DNA of 64,000 nt from Bombus terrestris. Taxonomy: Eukaryota > Arthropoda > Insecta > Hymenoptera > Apidae. The DNA is taken from positions 12,474,364 to 12,538,363 of the forward strand of contig NC_063272.1 in assembly GCF_910591885.1 (NCBI RefSeq), given 5' to 3'. Shown here piece by piece: positions 10,634 to 20,225 of the stretch (its first letter is position 1; every line of letters begins with the position of its first letter). A program made the position numbers and the translations under genes. The notes under the pieces were generated by a model, which was given only the letters and a program-made list of their open reading frames with translations, was not told where the DNA came from and ran no database searches.

Positions 10634-11304
10634 TATTACGAATTCTATTCCAGAACGTCTCAATTTTAAATCCACTTACAAAGGCAAATATATCCTTACA
10701 ATAAACGCAAAAGATTCAATGTATGGTAAACAAACAATCTTGGGAAACAATTCAAGCACGTGAAGAGTCAACAAGGACCAAGATTCAATGGTAGCGTTCC
10801 GATGCACCAAAATCAAACGCGACATTCGCGGTCGCAATAAATTGAACGCTTTATTTCCATAGGCCGTGGAGGACCGCGAAACGCGCGCGTGTGTAAACCT
10901 ATACCCACACATCGTTGCACTTGGTCATGATCGAAAGTAAGCAAATGTTCCATAGCTATCGTGCAGTCGGCTTTATCTTGGCAAGCAATGTCATATCCCT
11001 CGGGTGAGTCGCCTAGGTGAGCTTTCCAATGGCTGCAAGTCTCGCGTTATGTACAGTTGGAAATTTCCGACAAAACTTTTGATAGAACATCAGTATGGAA
11101 TTTCTAACACGAGTGGTTTGTGTTCTTAACGATGTGAATGTTTTTAGCGAAGTAGCTTAAATTCTCGCGAATATGTATTTTTAATATTTGTTAAATCGCT
11201 AAGGGTTTCATTTAAGGTTTCTTTAAGTAGGTTTAATTTGTATTGTATACTTTATGCAATAAGCGACTTGAATATACTAAGTGAGAATTGCAGTTACTAT
11301 TAAA
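10634..11304. other. Non-coding; tandem donor-like sites
   Basis: Moderate GC around 10860-11060. Two consensus splice-donor-like sites occur close together (gggtgagt near 11003 and aggtgagc near 11014, + strand), without a recognisable exon before them. Confidence 0.35.
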
Positions 11305-11515
11305 ATGGTTGGCTTATACTCGTATTTTCCAAAGAAGCTTCGTTATCATCAGATTTTACATTTCACTTTCATAGTATGAAATTTTTGTAGCCATACGAAC
11401 GTACTTTTAAATAATAAGATATTTAATCGGACCTCATAATTAGATTTCGGTTTTTTACGCGTTTAATTTAAATTCCAAAGTGTTAAATTGCGCAAGATGC
11501 ACACATATGCAAAAA
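11305..11515 (+). mobile_element. MITE-like repeat, copy 1 (boundaries approximate)
   Basis: The core atcagattttacatttcac ... gaaatttttgtag matches the cores at 12.4 kb and 25.7 kb in the same orientation. The terminal repeats are too eroded to fix the ends. Confidence 0.45.
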
Positions 11516-12342
11516 TATATAAAATATCTGAAGCATAGTGCTCTCTAGGTAAAACAATCCACAGTATATATATTCCTTTTCAAGTAAAACAATATTTTAC
11601 CAAGATCCTACTTCTTTAATTACATTCTCGAAAATATTAGTTTGCATAAAAATACACAGTCTGCTAATATGATACAATAGCATACCGTTACTTTTCACTG
11701 TGATTCACATTCTACATCTGACGTGATAAATTTTACCAATCCAAATCCAAAGACAAACAGAAATGAATTTCTCTTCGGAAAATGACTCGCCGGCGACGTT
11801 ATGACGAAATACATCTTACGATTCACCTTAAAATTCCAAGCTTGCAATGGAAATGCGCCATAGAGAATCCAACCGACTGACGATCGCACGTTGCGTTGTC
11901 TCGCGCATACCTGGCACCTGGTACGAGGACCGGAGCGTGCTGGAGTGTGCGGTCGAATGATATTCGTGACACATCCCACGTGTTGGCATTCCCGCATCCT
12001 ATTCATTCGATCCCGCGGGATTTATTTTAAGATCGGCATGACGGCGGCGTGGGTTTACACGCTGCTGCCGCGACGCAGCCGTGCGGCCGCTTCAGTGAAT
12101 CCGCGGCTGGCTCGTACGCGAGTCGCACGAGGATCGAGCACGCGATGTCTCAGCCGAGATAACGATCGATCGATCGATCCAACGAACGAACTTGCAACCG
12201 CGAACGCAACCAGTCGCGAGCCGTGCGCTATCCTCGCGTTCACGCAATAGTAATTCCACGCACGATTTCCGATTTCGCGCCTGCCTCCATACAAAGTAGA
12301 ACTCTATTTAGTATATCTAGACCTCTTGTGGTATAAATAGAA
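11516..12342. other. CpG-rich island (about 11880-12290), possible promoter/5'-UTR
   Basis: The core is much richer in GC and CpG than its surroundings and includes a run of gatc/cgat repeats near 12165-12180. Long frames are open on both strands at once, which reflects low stop frequency in GC-rich DNA rather than coding. A TTCAGTG initiator-like site lies near 12090 on the + strand. Gene affiliation unknown. Confidence 0.35.
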
Positions 12343-12591
12343 TGGCTACAAAAAGTATTGGCAAGCGACATTATTTTTGCAAACGAAGCGTCTTCTTTCA
12401 TCAGATTTCGTACAGTTCATTTTCGTAGTAGATATCAAATTTTTATAGTAACATGAGAAGTACCACCGAATGATACGAAATTTAATATACTCGAATCTGA
12501 TTGATTATCGTTTATTAATTATCAGTTATTTATTAATTACTATGTAAATGCTGGAATAAATACGACGGTATGCTAGTATTTTTTGTAGCTC
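12343..12591 (+). mobile_element. MITE-like repeat, copy 2 (~249 bp, TIRs visible)
   Basis: The left end tggctacaaaaagtattggc and the reverse complement of the right end (gagctacaaaaaatactagc) form ~21-bp imperfect TIRs. Internal sequence matches copies at 11.3 and 25.7 kb. No coding capacity. TIR form suggests a Tc1/mariner-derived element. Confidence 0.6.
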
Positions 12592-13158
12592 CGAACTAGT
12601 TCTGTACTGTTGCGGAATATTGTATTACTTGTCTGAAGGAGACATTTATGGGGAATTAGATTGTAATTGGTGTGACAGATATTTTGTAATTTACTAGGTC
12701 GTTCAATGTATTCCCTTCACGGTATACTGTATACTCTTTATGCGCGAATGACCTGAATATTAAATAGGTTAAAATGTAAACAGTTTCCATTTTTTTAAGT
12801 TAATAGACGTTTATAAATAATGATCGTTTATCGTCAATATAAAGGTTTATCAAGACAAGTCTTATATTCGAAGATGGGAATTCGTACTTGGACTTTCTCT
12901 TTAAAGTTTGTAAATCAAAGGCTCTATTTCCTGCCAGGATCCAACCTTCCAAAATAACGCAAAATAACGCAACACCTCCACGACAAGTTCATGCAGCCAA
13001 ACCTCTTATTGTAGTGATTCATCCACTCTCTCGCTATCTACAGCTTTCCATTCAGATAAATGAATTTAATCAGCTGAAGATCAATCATTCGTTGTCACGT
13101 GTTAACCTATCATCATCCATCATTTGAACCCATCTAAAATTTAGTTGTAATAAGTGCA
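12592..13158. other. Non-coding DNA
   Basis: No gene. A small tandem duplication of aaaataacgc near 12952-12972. The ORF near 12888-13127 has no recognisable domain. Confidence 0.5.
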
Positions 13159-13656
13159 TAGTGGTTCATGGGAGTATTCGAATACCCTTAGAAATATTTT
13201 ATGCATAGTATACCTATTATACAAACATTTTCAAATCTCGTTAGCACGAGACACGGTTATCGTGATTTCATAAACTTTGAAGCGTGTCTGAAAAAATATA
13301 TATAGAAGTTACAGTACTTTTATTGCAAGCATACTCTTTGTAAATATCATCAAAGTATTTATGCACTATACATATTTTAATAAGTCACGATATGTAACGA
13401 AACCACTTTTAACACTAATTGTATGTTTAAAACTACTATTTATGCCGTATACTAATTTTTCATTAAGTGTAGTTTCGCGTGTAGTCTTGCAATTTCCATG
13501 TACATTTTCCAATTGATTTCAAATTTTACTATTATCATCACGATAATCGCGCCTCATTACAGCATTCGTGAAATTTCAAGAAATGTCGCATAATGCACAT
13601 AACATATTCATAAAATATTCTGTGATAAGTGTTCGAGTGCTTCGTGAACCACTTTA
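13159..13656. mobile_element. Tc1/mariner-like non-autonomous relic (~500 bp)
   Basis: The left end gtggttcatgggagtattcg and the reverse complement of the right end (gtggttcacgaagcactcg) are ~25-bp TIRs with transitions as the main differences. TA occurs at or near both ends. No transposase frame. Confidence 0.6.
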
Positions 13657-13671
13657 ACTCCTCTACAAACG

Positions 13672-13756
13672 TTATTATTATTATTATTATTGAAGAAATA
13701 ATCACGATTGCTCTACAAACATTGATATTATTATTTATTATTATTATTATTTATTT
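13672..13756. repeat. (ATT)n-type microsatellite
   Basis: Two blocks of att/tta repeats, each preceded by a copy of ctctacaaac, so the block itself appears locally duplicated. Confidence 0.8.
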
Positions 13757-14241
13757 TTAAATTACAATAATTGATCCATATTTCCGTAGAACAAGCGACG
13801 CGATATTTAAATAATCCCCTTTCACACAAAGCAATAACTACAAGTATGGAGCTATGTCCTCTCATTAACACGAATAGATGAGCAACTAAGTAGAGTTCTA
13901 TTGTCCCCAATTTCTTCATTTTTCCGACTCACTGTCTGTCCTCGTCGTTCCGCTCGATCAGGAGACTCGCTGACGTTTACCTGAACACGGTTGGCCGTTT
14001 GTCAAGAATCGACGAGCACGACGGGATAGCAGCTGCGAGTGGTATGGCAGCGAGTTTTTCGTTTCCGACGGGCCACCAGCTATGTCTTCCGAGATATTTT
14101 GAGATATGTAGGTATCACAGTGGCTCGCGGTAAGTTCTCGATGGAAACCGGGACACACCTTGGTCTTCGGTGGTGGTTAGCGCTGTTGCAATCGTGAAGC
14201 CAGTTTAGCGAAGGTACTTAAGAATAAAACTATCGCCTGCA

Positions 14242-14290
14242 GCTCTCTCTCTCTCTCTCTCTTCCTCTCTCTCCTCTCTCTCTCTCTCGA
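14242..14290 (+). repeat. (CT)n tract
   Basis: Slightly interrupted CT repeat. It lies ~45-55 bp upstream of TCAGT initiator-like sites, a layout seen in GAGA-factor-type arthropod promoters. Confidence 0.8.
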
Positions 14291-14329
14291 GCACCTCTCT
14301 CAAGTGGATACTGCGTTGAGGACGACTAC

Positions 14330-14930
14330 CCGAGTCAGTATCAGATCAGTGTCTACTTGCGAGAAATAGTTTACTGTGCGTCCGAGTGGACGCGTACCTC
14401 GAAGAAGGAAACCAACCTCGTTTCCACGAGCTTCCACTCGTTGGTCCCTTTCCCTAACGGAGTTCGCTTTCTCGTTTATTGATCTTGCCCCGAGATCGAG
14501 CTCCCGTTGTTCCGGCCGCGATATTTGCTTAGCGATTCGGTCGAATCGTTTCGGAAACGAGGCTCCTTTCCTGGAACGCGTGGGTGTATTAAACGAGCAT
14601 GGGGAAACGAAGCGGAAAGAGGGATCGGGAAAGACGAGATCGAGAGCTTAGCCGATCCCGTTGGAAAAATCTCGGCACCAACCGCGATTTCACGCGTGAT
14701 TATTTATAACCGGCTGCTTGTAAACACGCGTGGTTTGGCGTCCGCCGCGAACCACCATTTCTTCTCGTCGACAGTTCCGATGGACCAACGGCGAACGTTG
14801 CAAGGTTCTTGCCAGACGTCTATTTCAATGTCTCCTCGCGCAACGTCGTGCTGGACTTGCTCCGCTTTAGTTACTCGTGACATCATATCTGAGTTTTTAG
14901 GAAATTTCTAGAAGGTAGTTGGCTTTGGAT
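14330..14930 (+). promoter_or_regulatory. Candidate promoter and 5'-UTR exon
   Basis: After the CT tract come two initiator-like motifs, gtcagta (~14334) and atcagtg (~14344), then ~570 bp of CpG-rich sequence with open frames that do not begin with ATG in good context. No domain is recognised. A weak donor (agaaggtagtt, ~14911) could end such an exon. It lies ~2.7 kb upstream of the host coding exon on the same strand, so it may be that gene's 5' exon; this is inference. Confidence 0.35.
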
Positions 14931-17301
14931 TGTAGTTACATATGTTCCGGTCTTCGTTCGGTTTGTGCTAGTTTCGTTGAAAGTGGATGTTGTGCCGTGA
15001 AGTTGGGAAATAAGTTGCCCTTTTGAATTGAATGACATCGCGATTCTATATTGGAACATAGCATGTACCGTGGATCGATACTATAGTTATACTGCATTAA
15101 CGTTATGTAGGACGTAACGCAACGTGTGATCACACGGTGCGCAAACTGTGTCATTACGTTTATGCAAGTTTTGAGCGACTGAAAGTTTTTTACACGGTTA
15201 TTTCTTAAAGTTAATTCTAATTACGATAAAATATTCACGAGCAACGTCAATATCGTTGTAAAATTTAAAAATAGTTATAATAAAGCCGCTACGGTACTTG
15301 AATATATTTAACGATATTTCAAAATTCAGCGTCCAAAATATTACTTTCTTACGAATGTACGTAACAAATTAAAGGGTTTTCGTTGAAACGTGCATCTAAG
15401 TGTTAACAATTGTAAAACCATCGTTAAAAGTTCGCAGCAGACCACATTCGTTCACTTTTTCTGTCATGGTTTCCTCTTAGAAGCTACGAAAAACTATTCT
15501 TCTATAGCTTCACACAGACGTGTTTCCTGTTTCTCAAGAGGGAACAAGCAGCACTCCAAAGTCTTGACGCTCGTTCTTCGTGCAAGGAGAACTCGCGAGC
15601 TGATTCGTGATTAATAAACGCAAATATAACGAAACAGAGGATAGTGAATACGATATGAAGCGGTTTCGAAAACATCCCAAAGTCAGACTCCCTCGATTCT
15701 GACAAGCTGCCAAACATCTGAGGTCGGCTGTTACATAAGCGACGTAACGCGCATCCGTTCGATTCGCCATTGAACAATAATTCTCGATCGCGTTTCATGC
15801 GCGCCGGATATCATGCTGGTTGCGTCTGCGAGCAACTGGAGTAACTTGCAGATCGAAACGTGGATCGGTGAACAAGCAAACGTGAACGAATATGAAACGA
15901 TGTTTGATCGTGCTATCGATCTTTGATATATCGATCGATTGATTAAGCGGAATGGTAGTAAAGTAAACAAGTGATCTAGTGTTTTCTACGTGACGAACAT
16001 ATTTTCGTCTTCAATCAACATTTCATTTTTCGAAGATCGAAATGGAAGATAATTATTTATTTAATTTTTAAAGGATATTTAACGAGAGAAATATATATAT
16101 ATATATATATATATGTATTCATATTGAAATAAATATATATATATATGTATAAATAAATGTGAAAGTTTGATTTTAAAATAAATCTGAAATAAAAAGAGGA
16201 AGCCGTAAGGTGGAGAAATTAAATTACTAAATAATTTTCAGATTAAAATGGGAATACCGTAAGATACAGAGATGATATCCAATGTTTAATTCTGATACAA
16301 TTTTTAAGTAAAAATAAGTATATTTTATGGTGAAAAGCAAAGTGAAATTCAAACAGAGGATTAATCTGAAAACAGTTTTTAATTAGAAGGTAAAATTCAG
16401 TTAAAGGACGGGTAAAAGTGAGATTGAAATTGAAATTTAATTCATAAATAATTTTCAAATAAAAGGAGAAATATTATATGTACGAAGAATGAAAAACATA
16501 GCAAGATGTAGGACGATGTGAATACATCGGTGAATGTTGGTATATATTTCTCGAGGATCTAGAAGCTGTATTGGGCGTGTTTCAAGTATTCGTTTGGAAG
16601 AACTAGCAACAATTTTGAAGTTTGTGGCTGCAACGGTGCTCGATCAAAATAACTGCATTTCATTTTGAAAATATTTCTCTATACGTACAAATATTTGCGT
16701 GTTATGGCGAAGAAATATTCATACATACATCGATAACTGTCTAAATGAACATTTGAATATTGATATTCAGCTTCGAGTTGTGGAAATATAAATCTTGGCT
16801 CCGTTACGCGTATATTCCAATCGAAATCAATGATCGAGTATAATACGAAAAAGAATTTTCGCCAGTATAAATGTTTGCTAATTTTTGCCCACTATCGAGC
16901 TTGGTATTCCTGTAAATATTCTTCATCGAAGAAAAAAGAGCATACCGATACTTCCACGAGGTGACGAGCTTTTATTCCTTAATTTTCAAAAATAAGAACA
17001 AGTTATATTAAAATTCTGATATAAATCAATGCGTACAGTAAGTAAAGATTTCACGTAAACTTGATTTCAAAATAAAAATAGATCATTTAAAATTGGCTAT
17101 AAAGTAAAAATAGAAAGAAAAGGAAGCCCCCAGGAAGAAAAAGTCACTACATTTGGCTGTAAGAAGAAGTCCTCTACAAAATGAAAGTCATTTAAATGTA
17201 ACCATAGAACAAAAATAAGGTTGGAAAATTAAAAATCTTTTAAATTTAACCGCGAAATAACAAAATTAAGGAAGCTCCTTACAAAGTAAAAATCAAACGA
17301 G
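14931..17301. other. Non-coding, intron-like, AT-rich
   Basis: A moderately GC-rich patch near 15490-15960 holds only short ORFs. From ~16000 the sequence is AT-rich with loosely repetitive aataattttcagataaaa-type phrases. No gene seen. Confidence 0.5.
16090..16150. repeat. (AT)n microsatellite
   Basis: Two AT-repeat blocks separated by ~18 bp. Confidence 0.9.
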
Positions 17302-17428
17302 AAAAATCACGTTAATAAATCGTATAATCAAGAGAGTCGAGTGACAAAAATCGCGTTAATCGATTACACAATCAAAAGAATTGATCGATAGGAATCACGT
17401 TAATCCATCATACAATCGATAAGAACCA
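17302..17428. repeat. Degenerate ~44-bp minisatellite, three copies
   Basis: Three successive imperfect units share the phrase aatc(a/g)cgttaat followed by c-atacaatca/gat. Lies ~220 bp upstream of the host ORF start. Confidence 0.6.
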
Positions 17429-17648
17429 AACTAATTGAAATTTCCCGTATATGGTTAAAAATATCGAAACATCATCCTGTAAGTTAAAAGTCAACTGGGT
17501 CCAAACATCGTGGTGATCGTTTCGTTGAAATCGTTAAGGGGGACGAAAAGTTTACGGTGGCCCTCGAGCTGCGGAGGTGATCGAACTCGGCGCGGCGCAA
17601 GAACGAAAACTGCCTTGGCTTGTGCACGAGAGCGCGAGAACCGGAAAC

Positions 17649-19970
17649 ATGAAGAACGCTCACCCGATTATAACAGCCACGTCGTCGTCGAGCCTGGTCA
17701 ATCCGGATTCTTCGTCTTCCAATGAACCTACGGAACCGATCATCAGATTGAAGCTGGACAAGCCGCTCCACTGGGAGTGGGAGCTGACCACGTCCGCGGA
17801 CAAGCTTCCTGTCATCCAGCTGTTGGACAAGGATGGCCGTCTCCTGGTCGAGACGACTGGACGAACAGCGCAGCGGGCCAGAGGCTCTTTTCGTGAGGGT
17901 CTCAGCTCGCACGAGGAGTTTCCAAGCAGCAGATCCACAAGCGAGAAACCTTCTACCGTTCCTTCGTCCTTTTCATCTTCCTCCACGTCTTCGACGATTG
18001 CGCTTCCTGCTCAAGGGAACAGGAACGTGGACGGATTCAGTACGAAGTTTGGGTCTGTTCAATTTGGCTACAAACCGCGGAAATCAAAAAGCGAGGTCAC
18101 GGTGAAGGAGAAGGAGAAGAAAAAGAAGAGTAGACATTCTGGTGGTTGCGAGAGCGCGTCGAGAGAGAGCGACGAGAAGGCAAATTCGAAAAGGTATTCC
18201 ATAGGAGATTATCTAAGACAGCAAATTATAGACGACCTAAGAAATAAGAATACCGTGGGAAAGAGTGCCGAGGAGATCGCCAAGGAGAGGTGTAAGAAGG
18301 TGAAGGCTTATCTGAGGAGTCATAGCGAGACTCTGCCAAGATTGGTGCACGTGGAGGAAGAAGAACCTAACGAGGACCCACAATTAAAAATTAATGAGAA
18401 CGACGATGAGATTCTTAGTCAGAGGATCAAAGACGGTTTGACCCGTCTCAGAGAAGCAATTAGGGAGGAAGATGTGAGAAGCAAAAGAGGACGCAACGAT
18501 GAGAACAATTCTGTGGACAACGAATCGCACGAAGCTTCTGACGAGACTTTGAAACCGGAAGACACTAACGTCAGTAGGAAGATTAAGAACGAAGAGCTAG
18601 AAAGGGTGAGATCGTTTCTGAGAAGGAAGATTCAACAGAGGATGGAACTGGAACAGTCGAGGAGTTTGAGTCGGAGCAACACGCGTCCAGGCGTTGGAAT
18701 TCAGAAGAGGTACTCGGATTACAGACAACCGGAGGATCCGCGAGGTTATCGTACCCGAAAGGTGCGCAGCGAGACGAGCGTCATCAGGTTCGATCCTGAG
18801 ATTCTTCAGAAGGACAGGCAGAAAGCGGGCAGTAGCAGGCAGATCGAGAGGGAGAGATCGTTGAGGGCCGACAGGTCGCGTTCCAAAGATTCGTTCGGGC
18901 AAAAAGCGTACCGACGTTCCAGGAGCGAGACGATCCTCGAGGCCACGGAAACAACTGGCACGAATCGTCGACAAAGTTCCCAAACGAGGGAGCCCGCGGA
19001 GAAACGGAAGCTCTACCGAAAAACGAGGAGCGACGTGTTGCTGGGCCAGATGGGAGGCAGCCTGGACTCGGAGCAGGAGAATCCTCCGAGGCGTGTCGGG
19101 TGCCAGGACACCGTTGAAGAGTCCTGGCGCCAGTACAAGGAGAGAAAGAAGCATGAGAGACAGCATCGCGAATCAGACGCCAGAGAAGTCAAAGAGGAAG
19201 ACTTTATGAGTAAACCGAGATGGAAAGATCTTCAGACGGATCTGTGTTCTTTTAAAAATTGCAAAATCTGTCAGAACTTGCAGAATTGCTTGAATCCATT
19301 ACTGAAACAAGGAAATAGTCCCGAGAATCAAGGAACTTCGGGTGATGGTCGGGTTAACTTGGGCAATTCGTTCACTGTGATTTCTAACGACGCTTTCAAC
19401 GACTCTGTCAATGATAGGCCAAGTACCAGTTTACAGGAAAATTATCTGGTTGTTGATAAGAAGCCCGACACGTCTAGGAATCATATATTAGCGAAGGTTC
19501 AAGCGAAGAATCATGAAACTAATTCATCTAACGTGAATTCTCCGGATTGTGGTTACAGCACAATTCCCAAGAAGGCCTTCAATGACTATAAGGAGTTATA
19601 CACCCGGTCGAACGTGAAGAAAAGTGACACATTTAAGATCGTGGATGGTAGCGAGGAATTGCCATCTTTGGGGCAATCCATGGAGCGAAGCGATTCGAAA
19701 GGAAATCTCGATGAACAATCTGCTGATAATACTGACTGTTCGAATAGTGGAGGCGTGTTAACGAACAAATCGAACGAGGACATTGCTAGAGATTACTTTA
19801 AGAGAGTGTACGAGCTGCTGATAAAGAGGCAGGAGGAGGCGAAGAAGATAGCGGAGAAACAGAAAGCGGCGGGTTGCGACGATTCTTCGTCATCTAATTA
19901 CAAGGAGAAAGTGCAAAAGAGGAGACTGCGGCGGAAGAAAAAGGAACGGGGCACGCAAGGTAAGAAATGA
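17649..19970 (+). CDS. Large charged low-complexity host protein (773 aa), function unknown
   Basis: This is the only convincing host coding region in the window: a long uninterrupted frame with higher GC than its flanks. The frame is open from 17538; I chose ATG 17649 because it is the first in-frame ATG and has A at -3. The N terminus (about residues 29-68) looks partly ordered. Most of the rest is rich in Ser, Arg, Lys and Glu and probably disordered. A short motif of the form (Y/P)R-basic-x-(R/K)S(E/D) recurs four times, near residues 142-149, 368-376, 421-428 and 456-463. A Cys cluster C533-x4-C538-x2-C541-x5-C547 could bind metal. Residues ~708-745 and the basic C terminus look helical. 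The frame ends just after a strong splice donor (caag|gtaaga at 19960), so the stop at 19968 may lie in an intron. I do not recognise the family. Confidence 0.8.
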   Translation: MKNAHPIITATSSSSLVNPDSSSSNEPTEPIIRLKLDKPLHWEWELTTSADKLPVIQLLDKDGRLLVETTGRTAQRARGSFREGLSSHEEFPSSRSTSEKPSTVPSSFSSSSTSSTIALPAQGNRNVDGFSTKFGSVQFGYKPRKSKSEVTVKEKEKKKKSRHSGGCESASRESDEKANSKRYSIGDYLRQQIIDDLRNKNTVGKSAEEIAKERCKKVKAYLRSHSETLPRLVHVEEEEPNEDPQLKINENDDEILSQRIKDGLTRLREAIREEDVRSKRGRNDENNSVDNESHEASDETLKPEDTNVSRKIKNEELERVRSFLRRKIQQRMELEQSRSLSRSNTRPGVGIQKRYSDYRQPEDPRGYRTRKVRSETSVIRFDPEILQKDRQKAGSSRQIERERSLRADRSRSKDSFGQKAYRRSRSETILEATETTGTNRRQSSQTREPAEKRKLYRKTRSDVLLGQMGGSLDSEQENPPRRVGCQDTVEESWRQYKERKKHERQHRESDAREVKEEDFMSKPRWKDLQTDLCSFKNCKICQNLQNCLNPLLKQGNSPENQGTSGDGRVNLGNSFTVISNDAFNDSVNDRPSTSLQENYLVVDKKPDTSRNHILAKVQAKNHETNSSNVNSPDCGYSTIPKKAFNDYKELYTRSNVKKSDTFKIVDGSEELPSLGQSMERSDSKGNLDEQSADNTDCSNSGGVLTNKSNEDIARDYFKRVYELLIKRQEEAKKIAEKQKAAGCDDSSSSNYKEKVQKRRLRRKKKERGTQGKK

Positions 19971-20124
19971 ACTACTTTGATGTTTTGTCGGTCTTTTTGA
20001 AATGCAGAAGCACGCTGTGAAGTGTGAAAGATGCTTTGTCGTGACGGAACTCGATGTGGTGCAAGTAATGAATAGGCCTCTATTTTTGTTTTGTCACACA
20101 GTTGCTTTCATTTAAAATTTGCAG

Positions 20125-20225
20125 AGGAGACGATATTAATGAGGACGACTAAAATGCTTCTTAAATATCTCAATTTATTTAATACACAGTTAATTCCATA
20201 TATTAGTATCGAGTATTTCGGATAA
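20125..20225 (+). CDS. Candidate 3' coding exon of the 17.6-kb gene
   Basis: A plausible acceptor (tttaaaatttgcag, ending 20124) follows the donor at 19960, defining a 165-bp intron typical of insects. Joining at phase 1 completes a Glu codon and continues 32 codons (EETILMRTTKML...) to TAA at 20223-20225, replacing the short unspliced tail and giving ~803 aa. AATAAA occurs near 20308. The exon is AT-rich, so coding is uncertain. The alternative is a different downstream exon, or no splicing. Confidence 0.35.

Noticed and set aside
11890..12294. Overlapping open frames on both strands near 12.1 kb
   Set aside because: Simultaneous openness in GC-rich DNA is expected by chance; no domain or splice signals.
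14376..14911. Two overlapping + strand frames of 91 and 134 codons
   Set aside because: They do not begin with ATG in good context and have no domain; better explained as 5'-UTR.
18597..19166. 189-codon minus-strand frame inside the host gene
   Set aside because: Antisense shadow of the 773-residue coding exon.
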